Positions 1-5,358 of a DNA stretch of 5,358 nt are shown here, piece after piece; within the stretch, counting starts at the first letter, position 1; every line of letters begins with the position of its first letter. This DNA comes from an uncultured Thermoleophilia bacterium. GTDB taxonomy: Bacteria; Actinomycetota; Thermoleophilia; UBA2241. The notes below the pieces were generated by a model, which was not told the origin of the DNA, did no database searches, and was given only the letters and a program-made list of their open reading frames with translations. The DNA is taken from positions 1 to 5,358 of the forward strand of contig CAIXSE010000233.1 in assembly GCA_903921965.1 (NCBI GenBank), in the 5' to 3' direction. The position numbers were made by a program, and so were the translations under genes.

Positions 1-1
1 C

Positions 2-655
2 AAGGGCTACGAGACCGAGATCCTCAGCTTCGACGAGAACGACGACGGCGGCTACAAGGACATGACCATCGAGGTCCGCGGCCAGGGCGCCTACTCGCTG
101 CTCAAGTACGAGGGCGGCGTGCACCGCGTGCAGCGCGTGCCCGTCACCGAGGCGACGGGGCGCATCCACACCTCCACCGTCACCGTGGCGGTGCTCCCGG
201 AGGCCGAGGACGTGGAGGTCGATGTCCACCCCAACGACCTGCGCGTGGAGATCTTCCGCGCCCGCGGGCCCGGCGGGCAGAGCGTCAACACCACCGACTC
301 CGCGGTGCGCCTCACGCACATCCCCACCGGCGTCACGGTGAGCTGCCAGGACGAGAAGAGCCAGCTCCAGAACAAGGAGAAGGCCATGCGCATCCTCCGC
401 GCCCGCCTGTTCGAGATCGAGCAGGCCAGGCAGGACGCCGAGCGCGGCGCCGTGCGCCGCGGCATGGTGGGCACCGGCGACCGCTCGCAGAAGATCCGCA
501 CCTACAACTTCCAGCAGAGCCGCGTCACCGACCACCGCGTCGGCCTGACGAGCCACCGCATCGCCGAGGTGCTCGAGGGCAACCTCGACGAGTTCGTCGA
601 AGCGCTCGCCGCCGAGGACCGGCGGGAGCAGCTCGCGGCCGCGGCGGGGGAGTAA
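2..655 (+). CDS. prfA: Peptide chain release factor 1 (RF1), 5'-truncated by window edge
   Basis: RF1 recognises UAA and UAG stop codons in the ribosomal A site and triggers release of the finished polypeptide in the cytoplasm. The window opens inside the gene; 217 residues are present. By comparison with the roughly 360-residue family, about 140 N-terminal residues are missing. The tripeptide Pro-Val-Thr (140-148), within the context [18 protein letters not shown], fits the P-x-T codon-recognition motif of RF1; RF2 has Ser-Pro-Phe there. The catalytic GGQ lies at 272-280 in [18 protein letters not shown], followed by the conserved [12 protein letters not shown] and VTDHR blocks. The gene ends at TAA (653-655) with a normal C-terminus. 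The glutamine of GGQ is the substrate of PrmC, encoded downstream, but an antitoxin gene separates the two. The family call is secure; the start and upstream context are not visible. Confidence 0.97.
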   Translation, partial: KGYETEILSFDENDDGGYKDMTIEVRGQGAYSLLKYEGGVHRVQRVPVTEATGRIHTSTVTVAVLPEAEDVEVDVHPNDLRVEIFRARGPGGQSVNTTDSAVRLTHIPTGVTVSCQDEKSQLQNKEKAMRILRARLFEIEQARQDAERGAVRRGMVGTGDRSQKIRTYNFQQSRVTDHRVGLTSHRIAEVLEGNLDEFVEALAAEDRREQLAAAAGE

Positions 656-661
656 GGCGTC

Positions 662-688
662 GTCGAGTGCTGCGCAGCGGCACCCGAC
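662..688 (+). terminator. Hairpin after prfA, possible terminator or attenuator
   Basis: Six bases after the prfA stop, GTCG-A-GTGC (662-670) can pair with GCAC-C-CGAC (680-688). This gives eight base pairs, one A/C mismatch and a nine-base loop, TGCGCAGCG. No T-run follows, so it is not a classical Rho-independent terminator. In G+C-rich bacteria such hairpins can still attenuate transcription or protect the mRNA 3' end. G+C-rich DNA makes chance stems common, so the functional call is weak. Confidence 0.25.
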
Positions 689-692
689 ATGA

Positions 693-779
693 GCCGTCGC
701 AGCAGGCGCCCCCACTGCATCGTCACCCTTGTGGTCTCGACGGCGGCGCGGGATGCTGGTCGTGAACGGGCCGTCGCAG
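693..779 (+). repeat. Imperfect direct repeat upstream of the antitoxin gene
   Basis: GCCGTCGCAG occurs at 693-702 and again at 770-779. The match extends two bases leftward with one mismatch (GAGCC versus GGGCC), and both copies are followed within a few bases by an AGGC...CC block. The copies are 77 bp apart, between prfA and the antitoxin gene. It could be a local duplication, a protein-binding site pair, or chance in G+C-rich DNA. Apart from this and the hairpin I see nothing convincing in 656-802, and no strong promoter. Confidence 0.25.
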
Positions 780-802
780 ATGAGGCCCATCCCTTCTCCG
801 AA

Positions 803-808
803 GAGGTG
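803..808 (+). promoter_or_regulatory. Ribosome binding site deciding the antitoxin start
   Basis: GAGGTG at 803-808 is complementary to the 16S rRNA tail and lies four bases before GTG at 813 (six if counted from GAGG). It favours GTG 813 over the TTG at 729, whose extra 28 residues (Arg-rich, not family-like) are probably untranslated, and over ATG 822. Confidence 0.55.
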
Positions 809-812
809 CACC

Positions 813-1052
813 GTGGAGACGATGGGAGTGACTGAGGCCAAGAGGAGGCTGCCCGAGCTGCTCACAAGGGTCGCGCACGGTGAGCGGTTCACCATCACGC
901 GTCGTGGCAAGCCGATCGCCGTGTTGGAGGCCGCGTCCATGCGCACGCCTGGGGGGCGCGCGGCGGCGGGGGTCGCCCTGAAGGAGTTCGCGCGCGGACA
1001 CAGCCGCGGGGACTTCGACATCCGGGCGGCGATCGAGGAAGGGCGAGCTTGA
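813..1052 (+). CDS. Phd/YefM-family antitoxin, apparently without its toxin
   Basis: This 79-residue protein looks like a type II antitoxin of the Phd/YefM family. Such proteins bind a partner toxin (often a PIN-domain VapC RNase, or Doc/YoeB types) and repress their own operon. Residues about 4-40 give the typical N-terminal DNA-binding and dimerisation domain: MGVTEAKRRLPELLTRV, then a GERFTITRRGKPIAVLE strand-turn-strand. The C-terminal part, about 41-79, would be the toxin-binding tail, ending IRAAIEEGRA, an ending I associate with VapC-partnered members. The GTG start is chosen for its ribosome binding site and because the family begins almost directly with this motif. No toxin follows: only 51 bases separate the stop from prmC, and no PIN or Fic motif is present in the window. 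Three of twelve Arg codons are AGG, which is rare in the flanking genes, hinting at horizontal acquisition. It may be an orphan or a domesticated regulator. The family call is fairly secure; the role is inferred. Confidence 0.82.
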   Translation: METMGVTEAKRRLPELLTRVAHGERFTITRRGKPIAVLEAASMRTPGGRAAAGVALKEFARGHSRGDFDIRAAIEEGRA

Positions 1053-1059
1053 GGATGCG

Positions 1060-1107
1060 ATGCTGCGCGTGATTCGGACCGCGCGGGCGAGCCGCGGACC
1101 GAGATGA
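1060..1107 (+). CDS. Possible 15-codon mini-ORF coupled to prmC
   Basis: After the antitoxin stop, GAGGA (1051-1055) is followed four bases later by ATG (1060). That ATG opens a 15-residue frame, MLRVIRTARASRGPR, whose TGA (1105-1107) overlaps the prmC ATG as ATGA. prmC itself has only a poor ribosome binding site, so translation of this frame could deliver ribosomes to it. Its position is where a toxin gene would normally start, so it may also be the decayed start of a lost toxin, though no PIN-domain motif is visible. The frame is short enough to be chance. Confidence 0.3.
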   Translation: MLRVIRTARASRGPR

Positions 1108-2042
1108 CGAAGACCTCTCTCACGGTCGGCGAGGCTGTGCGCGAGGCGGCCGCGCGGCTCCGCGAGAGCGGATCGCGATCGCCTCGTCTCGACGCCGAGC
1201 TGCTGCTGGCCACGGTCCTCGGCGTGGAACGCACGGAGCTGTTGCGTGCGCCCGAGCGGGCGCTGACCGCCGGCGAGGCGCGGCGCTTCGACGACGTCGT
1301 CCGGCGCCGTGAGGCCCACGAGCCGGTCGCGTACATCCGCGGCACGCGTGCCTTCCGCACGCTGGAGCTCGAGGTCACGCCGGAGGTGCTGATCCCGCGC
1401 GCCGACACCGAGACGCTCGTCGACGTGGCGCTCGAGGTGCTGGCGGCCGTGCCGATGCGCGCGGACGGGACGGCCGAGTACGAGCCGCGGGTGCTGGACG
1501 TCGGCACCGGGTCAGGCTGCGTCGCGCTCTCGCTGGCGGCCGAGAACCCCTTCGTGCGGGTGACGGCGGTCGATGTGAGCGAGGCCGCCGCGGACGTGGC
1601 GCGCCGCAACGCGGCGCGCCTGGGCCTCGGCGGCCGGGCCACGGTGCTCGTGAGCGACCTGCTGGCCGGGCTCGATCCTGCCGCCTGGTTCGACCTCGTC
1701 GTCAGCAACCCGCCGTACGTGCCGGCCGCCGAGTACGAGGCGCTCGAGACGAACGTGCGCGACTACGAGCCGCGCCTCGCCCTGCACGGCGGCGAGGACG
1801 GGCTGGACGTGTACCGGCGGCTGCTGCCGCAGGCGGCCTGCGCCCTGCTCGCCGGCGGCACGCTCGCCGTCGAGGTCGGGGCCGGCGAGGCCGAGGCGGT
1901 CGCCGGCCTGTTCGCCGCGACGGGGATGTTCGAGCCGGCGCTGGTGCGCGCCGACCTCGCCGGCATCGAACGCGTGGTGTGGGCGCGCCGGCGCGCCGAC
2001 GACGCGGCACAGCGCTCCCCGGACGCCGGAGCCGGCGCGTGA
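1104..2042 (+). CDS. prmC: Release factor glutamine N5-methyltransferase (PrmC/HemK)
   Basis: PrmC transfers a methyl group from S-adenosylmethionine to the side-chain amide of the GGQ glutamine in RF1 and RF2, raising termination efficiency. The protein has 312 residues; the E. coli enzyme has 277. Residues about 1-85 form the helical release-factor-binding domain. The block VLIPRADTE (about 95-103) is a PrmC signature. SAM motif I, VLDVGTGSG, spans 130-138. The substrate-binding NPPY is at 202-205, within VVSNPPYVP. The last 17 or so residues (RRADDAAQRSPDAGAGA) are a low-complexity tail beyond the usual family end. ATG 1104 is the first start codon in frame after the antitoxin stop and has only a weak ribosome binding site. 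The 3' end overlaps recO by four bases. Its substrate gene prfA lies upstream, separated by the antitoxin. Identification is secure. Confidence 0.96.
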   Translation: MTKTSLTVGEAVREAAARLRESGSRSPRLDAELLLATVLGVERTELLRAPERALTAGEARRFDDVVRRREAHEPVAYIRGTRAFRTLELEVTPEVLIPRADTETLVDVALEVLAAVPMRADGTAEYEPRVLDVGTGSGCVALSLAAENPFVRVTAVDVSEAAADVARRNAARLGLGGRATVLVSDLLAGLDPAAWFDLVVSNPPYVPAAEYEALETNVRDYEPRLALHGGEDGLDVYRRLLPQAACALLAGGTLAVEVGAGEAEAVAGLFAATGMFEPALVRADLAGIERVVWARRRADDAAQRSPDAGAGA

Positions 2043-2782
2043 GCGGCCGCGGCGAGAAGGCGCGAGCCGTCGTGCTGAGCTCGCGTCCCCTGGGCGAGGC
2101 CGACCGTATCCTGCGGCTGTTCACGAAGGAGCTCGGCCGCGTCGACGCCGTCGTCAAGGGTGTGCGCAAGACCACGTCGCGCTGGGGCGGCCGCCTCGAG
2201 CCCTTCAACGTCTGCGACCTGCTGCTGTACCCGGGCCGCAGCCTGTACACGGTGACGCAGGCGCAGCTCGTGGACGTGTTCCTGCACCTGCGCGAGGACC
2301 GCGAGGCGCTGACCGCGGCGGCGGTGGTCTGCGAGACCGCCGCCGGGCTGACGCCGGAGCACGAGCCCGAGGAGCGCGTGTTCGCCCTGCTGCGCAACAC
2401 GCTGGCCGAGCTGGACAAGGGCTTCAGCGGCCCCGCGATGCAGGCGCCGGTCGTGCTCGGCGCGCTCCTCAAGCTGCTGCACGAGGCCGGGTACGCGCCC
2501 ATCCTCGACCACTGCGCCGCCTGCGGCGGCGGCGAGCGCGCGCTCGGGTTCTCGGCCGCGCACGGCGGCCTCGTCTGCGGCGACTGTCTCGGCGACGGCC
2601 TGCCCGTGACGCCCGAGGCCGTCGCGGCGATGGGCGACGCGCTGGCCCGGCCGCTGGCCGAGTTGCGCGCCGCCGAGCCGTCCGCGGCCGTCGGCGAGGC
2701 GCTGCGCGACGTGCACGAGCTGTACGCTTTCCACTCGGGCGCGCGCCTGCGCGCGCTGCGGTTCGCGCGCGCTTCGCAGTGA
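2039..2782 (+). CDS. recO: DNA repair protein RecO
   Basis: RecO works with RecR (and RecF) to load RecA onto single-stranded DNA coated by SSB at gaps and breaks, and can anneal complementary strands. The 247-residue length fits the family (E. coli 242). The N-terminal OB-fold runs from about 5 to 80 and includes KARAVVLSSRPLGEADRIL and the conserved Lys-Gly-Val-Arg stretch, followed by a helical domain. A four-cysteine zinc site is visible: C159-x2-C162-x17-C180-x2-C183. This site is common in actinobacterial and Firmicutes RecO and lost in some others. The GTG start at 2039 sits inside the prmC stop (GTGA), with GGAG at 2028-2031 seven bases upstream. An in-frame start further upstream would overlap prmC by about 60 bases and does not look family-like. 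The overlap suggests co-translation with prmC. Identification is strong. Confidence 0.93.
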   Translation: MSGRGEKARAVVLSSRPLGEADRILRLFTKELGRVDAVVKGVRKTTSRWGGRLEPFNVCDLLLYPGRSLYTVTQAQLVDVFLHLREDREALTAAAVVCETAAGLTPEHEPEERVFALLRNTLAELDKGFSGPAMQAPVVLGALLKLLHEAGYAPILDHCAACGGGERALGFSAAHGGLVCGDCLGDGLPVTPEAVAAMGDALARPLAELRAAEPSAAVGEALRDVHELYAFHSGARLRALRFARASQ

Positions 2783-2837
2783 GCAAGGGGTCGGGTGCGC
2801 CGGCGCCGTCCTCGACGCCCGGACTCGCGAAGGCGGC

Positions 2838-2881
2838 GCTCGCGTCGCCGTCGCGTCCGACAAGGATGCTCGCGTCGCCGT
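2838..2881. repeat. Intergenic 14-bp direct repeat with 30-bp period
   Basis: GCTCGCGTCGCCGT occurs at 2838-2851 and again at 2868-2881, a spacing of exactly 30 bases. The first copy also lies in a possible hairpin: GGCGGCG (2832-2838), loop CTCG, CGTCGCC (2843-2849), seven pairs including one G-T. It lies about 50 bases after the recO stop, where a terminator would be expected, but there is no T-run. Read on the minus strand, the pair gives GDAS-containing decapeptides, a result of the 30-base period rather than evidence of a gene. The repeat is plain to see; its meaning is unknown. Confidence 0.5.
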
Positions 2882-2930
2882 TACGCCGCTTCGTGGCCAC
2901 CGGGCACAGGACACGTCCCCAGTCGTCATG

Positions 2931-2942
2931 GGGTAGATACCC
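2931..2942. promoter_or_regulatory. Perfect palindrome GGGTA-GA-TACCC, possible operator or -10 element
   Basis: Five perfectly inverted bases flank a two-base centre, and the symmetry extends outward by one G/T and one T/A pair. The centre contains TAGATA (2934-2939), which resembles a -10 box, but I see no matching -35 hexamer 16-19 bases upstream. The loop is too short for an RNA hairpin, so a protein-binding DNA site is the better reading. It lies 120 bases before glyQ in an A/T-richer patch of an otherwise G+C-rich spacer. Any function is inference. Confidence 0.3.
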
Positions 2943-3007
2943 TACGCGCGGTGCGGCGGCCATGGAACATCCGTCGCCGCTGACGCGGACCGGGCAACTC
3001 TCGCTCG

Positions 3008-3037
3008 TTGGTCGTACCTCCGCCCCTTTGGTAGACT
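3008..3037 (+). promoter_or_regulatory. Candidate sigma-70-type promoter for glyQS
   Basis: TTGGTC at 3008-3013 (three of six matches to TTGACA, including the important TTG) and TAGACT at 3032-3037 (four of six matches to TATAAT, keeping the key TA...T) are separated by 18 bases. Transcription would start near 3043-3045, giving an untranslated leader of about 18 bases. That leaves no room for a T-box or other riboswitch between this promoter and glyQ, and I see no T-box consensus in 2783-3061. It implies that glyQS can be expressed separately from recO. Confidence 0.5.
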
Positions 3038-3052
3038 CGGCGCCCCGGATGC

Positions 3053-3059
3053 GGAGGAG
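3053..3059 (+). promoter_or_regulatory. Strong ribosome binding site of glyQ
   Basis: GGAGGAG at 3053-3059 is a near-perfect match to the 16S rRNA tail and precedes GTG 3062 closely. It fixes GTG 3062 as the glyQ start; no other start codon lies near it in frame. Confidence 0.75.
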
Positions 3060-3061
3060 AC

Positions 3062-4033
3062 GTGAGCAAGCACACCAGCGCTGCGGACGCCCGGGGAGAC
3101 ATCCCCACGTTCCAGCAGGTCATCGGCCGTCTGCAGGCCTATTGGGAGCAGCAGGGCTGCGTCGTGCTGCAGCCCTACCACACCGAGGTCGGGGCGGGCA
3201 CCTTCAACCCCGCCACCTTCTTGCGGTGCCTGGGTCACAGACCCTGGCGTGCCGCCTACGTGGAGCCGTCCACGCGGCCCACCGACGGACGGTACGGCGA
3301 GAACCCGTACCGCCTCGGCCACTACTACCAGTACCAGGTCGTCATCAAGCCCTCGCCGGCCGACATCCAGGACGTGTACCTGCAGTCGCTGGTCGCCCTC
3401 GGCATCGATCTCGCGGAGCACGACGTGCGTTTCGTCGAGGACAACTGGGAGGGTCCCACGCTGGGCGCCTGGGGCCAGGGCTGGGAGGTCTGGATCGACG
3501 GCATGGAGGCCACCCAGTTCACGTACTTCCAGCAGCTCGGCGGCCTCGACCTCGACCCCATCACCATCGAGATCACGTACGGCCTCGAGCGGCTGGCCAT
3601 GTACCTGCAGGGCGTGGACGACGTCTACGACCTTGTCTGGTCGCGCTGGGACGAGGACGGCGAGGAGGTCGTCGTCACCTACGGCGACGTCTACCGGGAG
3701 AACGAGCGCGAGTTCAGCCGCTACAACTTCGAGGTGGCCGACACCGAGATGCTCTACCGCCACTTCCGCGAGTACGAGGCCGAGGCCGAGCGCTGCCTCG
3801 AGGCGCGCCTTCCGGTGCCGGCCTACGACCACGTGCTCAAGTGCAGCCACACCTTCAACATGCTCGACGCGCGCGGCGTGATCAGCGTCACCGACCGCAC
3901 GATGCACATCGCCCGGGTCCGCGACCTGGCGCGCAAGGTCGCCGGTCTGTACCTGGAGGTCACCGGGGACGTTGACGACGGCGGCGACGGCGCGGACGGC
4001 CCAGCCGGCGTCGACCAGGGGGGTGACGAATGA
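3062..4033 (+). CDS. glyQ: Glycyl-tRNA synthetase alpha subunit
   Basis: This is the catalytic alpha subunit of the bacterial heterotetrameric (alpha2-beta2) GlyRS, a class II aminoacyl-tRNA synthetase that activates glycine with ATP and, together with GlyS, charges tRNA-Gly in the cytoplasm. The 323 residues match the family along nearly their whole length. [18 protein letters not shown] opens the domain. [14 protein letters not shown] and the motif 2 region [11 protein letters not shown] (72-82) with [13 protein letters not shown] follow. [28 protein letters not shown] and the motif 3 stretch [10 protein letters not shown] (from 174) complete the core. The last 20 or so residues are an Asp/Gly-rich tail absent from E. 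coli GlyQ (303 residues). The GTG start has a strong ribosome binding site. The stop overlaps the glyS start as ATGA, which suggests coupled, balanced synthesis of the two subunits. Identification is secure. Confidence 0.98.
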   Translation: MSKHTSAADARGDIPTFQQVIGRLQAYWEQQGCVVLQPYHTEVGAGTFNPATFLRCLGHRPWRAAYVEPSTRPTDGRYGENPYRLGHYYQYQVVIKPSPADIQDVYLQSLVALGIDLAEHDVRFVEDNWEGPTLGAWGQGWEVWIDGMEATQFTYFQQLGGLDLDPITIEITYGLERLAMYLQGVDDVYDLVWSRWDEDGEEVVVTYGDVYRENEREFSRYNFEVADTEMLYRHFREYEAEAERCLEARLPVPAYDHVLKCSHTFNMLDARGVISVTDRTMHIARVRDLARKVAGLYLEVTGDVDDGGDGADGPAGVDQGGDE

Positions 4034-5358
4034 GCACCCTGCTGATCGAGATAGGCTGCGAGGAGCTGCCGTACAAGGTGTGCGAGTCGGTCATCAGGCA
4101 GCTCGAGGGCGACGGCGAGACCGCGGGTCTGGCCCGTCGCCTGCTCGACGAGGCGCGCCTCGCGGAGCCCGGCGCGCCGGCCCCGGTGGTGCTCGTCTCG
4201 CCGCGGCGCATCGCCGTCCTCGCGGACGACGTGCCCGACCGCCAGACGGCCCGCACCGACGACTTCCGCGGGCCCAAGGCCGAGGTGGCCTTCGACGCCG
4301 ATGGCAACCTCACGAAGGCCGGCCAGGGCTTCGCCCGCTCCAAGGGAGCCGAGCCCGGCGACGTGCGCCGCGAGGTGCAGGACGGCACCGAGTTCGCCGT
4401 GGTCCGTGTCGAGGCACCGCGCGCTCTGGCGGCCGATGTGCTGCCGGACCTCGTGAGCAAGCTCGTCACCGGCCTGCAGATCCCCCGCGGCATGCGCTGG
4501 GGTCGCCGTCCCGCAGGCGAGGACGAGTACCTCAGGTTCTCGCGGCCCATCCGCTGGTTCGTGGTGCTGCTGGGCTCGCACCGCATCGACGGCTCGTTCT
4601 ACGGCCTGCGCTTCGGCGACGTGAGCCAGGGGCACCGCGTGCTGGGCTCGCCGATCATCCTCGACAAGGCCGGGCACTACGAGAAGCACCTGCGCGAGCA
4701 GAAGGTCGTGGTGTCGCAGCACGAGCGCCGGAGCCTCATCACGGAGGGCCTCGACGCTCGCGCGAAGGAGCTCGGCGGCGAGTGGTCCGATCCCGGCGAC
4801 GTGCTCGCCGAGAACCTGTTCCTGGTCGAGTGGCCGAGCGTGGAGAGCGGGCGCATCGACGAACGTCACCTGCGCCTGCCCGACCCGGTGCTCATCACCG
4901 CCATGCAGAGCCACCAGCGGTACCTGCCGGTGCGCGACGCCGAGGGGCGGCTGCTCCCGGCCTTCCTCTACGTCAGCAACGCCGACCCGAAGGCGGCCGC
5001 GCTCATCACGCACGGCAACGAGCGCGTGCTCGGCGGCCGCCTCGACGACGCCGAGTTCGCCTGCGACCGCGACGTCGCCGAGGGTCTCGAGGCCATGGCC
5101 GCGCGGCTCGGCGCCGTGGTGTTCCACGAGAAGCTCGGCTCGCTGGCCGACAAGGCCGCCCGCCTGCAGGGGCTGGCGGCCGGTCTGGCCGCGGCGCCCG
5201 GGTCTGCCGCCGGCGCCGCCGGCGGCAACGGCAGCGGCGCCACGGCGCCGCTCGACGAGACGGTCGTCACGGCCGCCCGGCTGGCGAAGGCCGACCTCGT
5301 GAGCCAGGTCGTCATCGAGTTCCCCTCGCTGCAGGGCGAGATGGGCGGCATCTACGCG
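4030..5358 (+). CDS. glyS: Glycyl-tRNA synthetase beta subunit, 3'-truncated by window edge
   Basis: GlyS is the beta subunit of alpha2-beta2 GlyRS and provides most of the tRNA-Gly binding surface, including an HD-type domain and a C-terminal anticodon-binding domain. The window holds the first 443 residues of a protein usually near 690; the C-terminal part lies beyond the edge. The frame is open throughout. Family blocks seen in order are [11 protein letters not shown] (4-14), SPRRIAV, the IPRGMRWG segment, [12 protein letters not shown] (from 171), QGHRVLG (from 200), [46 protein letters not shown] and, near the edge, [21 protein letters not shown]. Residues about 388-406 are a Gly/Ala-rich low-complexity stretch where E. 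coli GlyS has a short linker. The ATG overlaps the glyQ stop, and a G-rich ribosome binding site (GGGGGTG, 4019-4025) lies inside the glyQ end. Identification is secure. Confidence 0.97.
   Translation, partial: MSTLLIEIGCEELPYKVCESVIRQLEGDGETAGLARRLLDEARLAEPGAPAPVVLVSPRRIAVLADDVPDRQTARTDDFRGPKAEVAFDADGNLTKAGQGFARSKGAEPGDVRREVQDGTEFAVVRVEAPRALAADVLPDLVSKLVTGLQIPRGMRWGRRPAGEDEYLRFSRPIRWFVVLLGSHRIDGSFYGLRFGDVSQGHRVLGSPIILDKAGHYEKHLREQKVVVSQHERRSLITEGLDARAKELGGEWSDPGDVLAENLFLVEWPSVESGRIDERHLRLPDPVLITAMQSHQRYLPVRDAEGRLLPAFLYVSNADPKAAALITHGNERVLGGRLDDAEFACDRDVAEGLEAMAARLGAVVFHEKLGSLADKAARLQGLAAGLAAAPGSAAGAAGGNGSGATAPLDETVVTAARLAKADLVSQVVIEFPSLQGEMGGIYA

Noticed and set aside
729..757. Promoter TTGTGG-17-GATGCT before the antitoxin
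   Set aside because: The -10 hexamer matches at only three positions and lacks the leading T, so it is not better than chance.
729..812. N-terminal extension of the antitoxin to TTG 729
   Set aside because: The extra 28 residues are Arg-rich and unlike the family, and a ribosome binding site sits just before GTG 813.
1050..1104. Read-through of the antitoxin TGA to give an antitoxin-PrmC fusion
   Set aside because: The two genes share a frame with 17 sense codons between TGA and ATG, but nothing suggests recoding (no evident selenocysteine or stimulatory structure), and PrmC has a normal N-terminus at 1104.
723..1319. 198-codon minus-strand frame opposite the antitoxin and the prmC start
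   Set aside because: It is antisense to two recognisable genes and has no domain or start signal that would compete with them.
1763..2929. 388-codon minus-strand frame opposite prmC and recO, with a second frame at 1702-2502
   Set aside because: These are antisense to strongly supported genes, of Arg/Ala-rich low-complexity composition, and have no family resemblance.
2469..2963. Minus-strand frame in the recO-glyQ spacer with repeated GDAS peptides
   Set aside because: The repeats follow from the 30-bp DNA repeat, and the rest runs antisense into recO as Arg-rich sequence. I could not recognise a family. The underlying DNA repeat is reported instead.
2783..3061. T-box riboswitch upstream of glyQ
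   Set aside because: GlyRS genes often have T-boxes in Firmicutes, but I see no T-box consensus bulge or antiterminator sequence, and the best promoter lies only about 25 bases before the start codon.
2779..3975. 398-codon + strand frame across the recO-glyQ spacer and glyQ
   Set aside because: It is out of frame with glyQ, which is unmistakable, and the product is Arg/His/Gly-rich nonsense typical of a shifted G+C-rich reading.
3823..5127. 434-codon open frame on the minus strand opposite glyQ and glyS
   Set aside because: It lies wholly antisense to two well-identified genes and shows no recognisable domain. Long mirror frames are expected when third codon positions are nearly all G or C.

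Overview
The window is a very G+C-rich bacterial chromosome segment (strong G/C bias at third codon positions). All convincing genes are on the + strand. Most encode translation functions: the end of release factor 1 (prfA), a Phd/YefM-type antitoxin, the release-factor glutamine methyltransferase PrmC, the repair protein RecO, and the alpha (glyQ) and beta (glyS, cut by the window end) subunits of glycyl-tRNA synthetase. High G+C, frequent GTG starts and a two-subunit GlyRS are compatible with a deep-branching actinobacterial lineage such as a Coriobacteriia relative. Typical Streptomyces and Mycobacterium use a single-chain GlyRS, so those are less likely. This placement is inference, not proof.

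Layout. Bases 2-655 are the C-terminal two thirds of RF1, with the P-x-T codon-recognition and GGQ catalytic motifs. Bases 656-812 are non-coding, with a hairpin just after the prfA stop and a short imperfect direct repeat. Bases 813-1052 encode a 79-residue antitoxin with no recognisable toxin beside it. Bases 1053-1103 hold only a possible 15-codon mini-ORF that overlaps the prmC start. prmC (1104-2042) and recO (2039-2782) overlap by four bases and look translationally coupled. Bases 2783-3061 are a 279-base intergenic region with a 14-bp direct repeat at 30-bp spacing, a perfect GGGTA-GA-TACCC palindrome and a good candidate promoter just ahead of glyQ. glyQ (3062-4033) and glyS (4030 to the window end) also overlap by four bases.

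How the genes work together. PrmC methylates the glutamine of the RF1 GGQ motif, so prfA and prmC are a functional pair. RecO begins inside the end of prmC. glyQ and glyS make the two obligatory subunits of one enzyme and appear to form a second unit with its own promoter. The recO-glyQ-glyS order is also known from Firmicutes.

The core genes are ordinary. The unusual part is the orphan antitoxin placed between prfA and prmC, with the mini-ORF that may couple it to prmC. I see no clear sign of a wholly new system. Smaller oddities are a Gly/Ala-rich insertion in GlyS, an acidic glycine-rich tail on GlyQ, and the repeats before glyQ.
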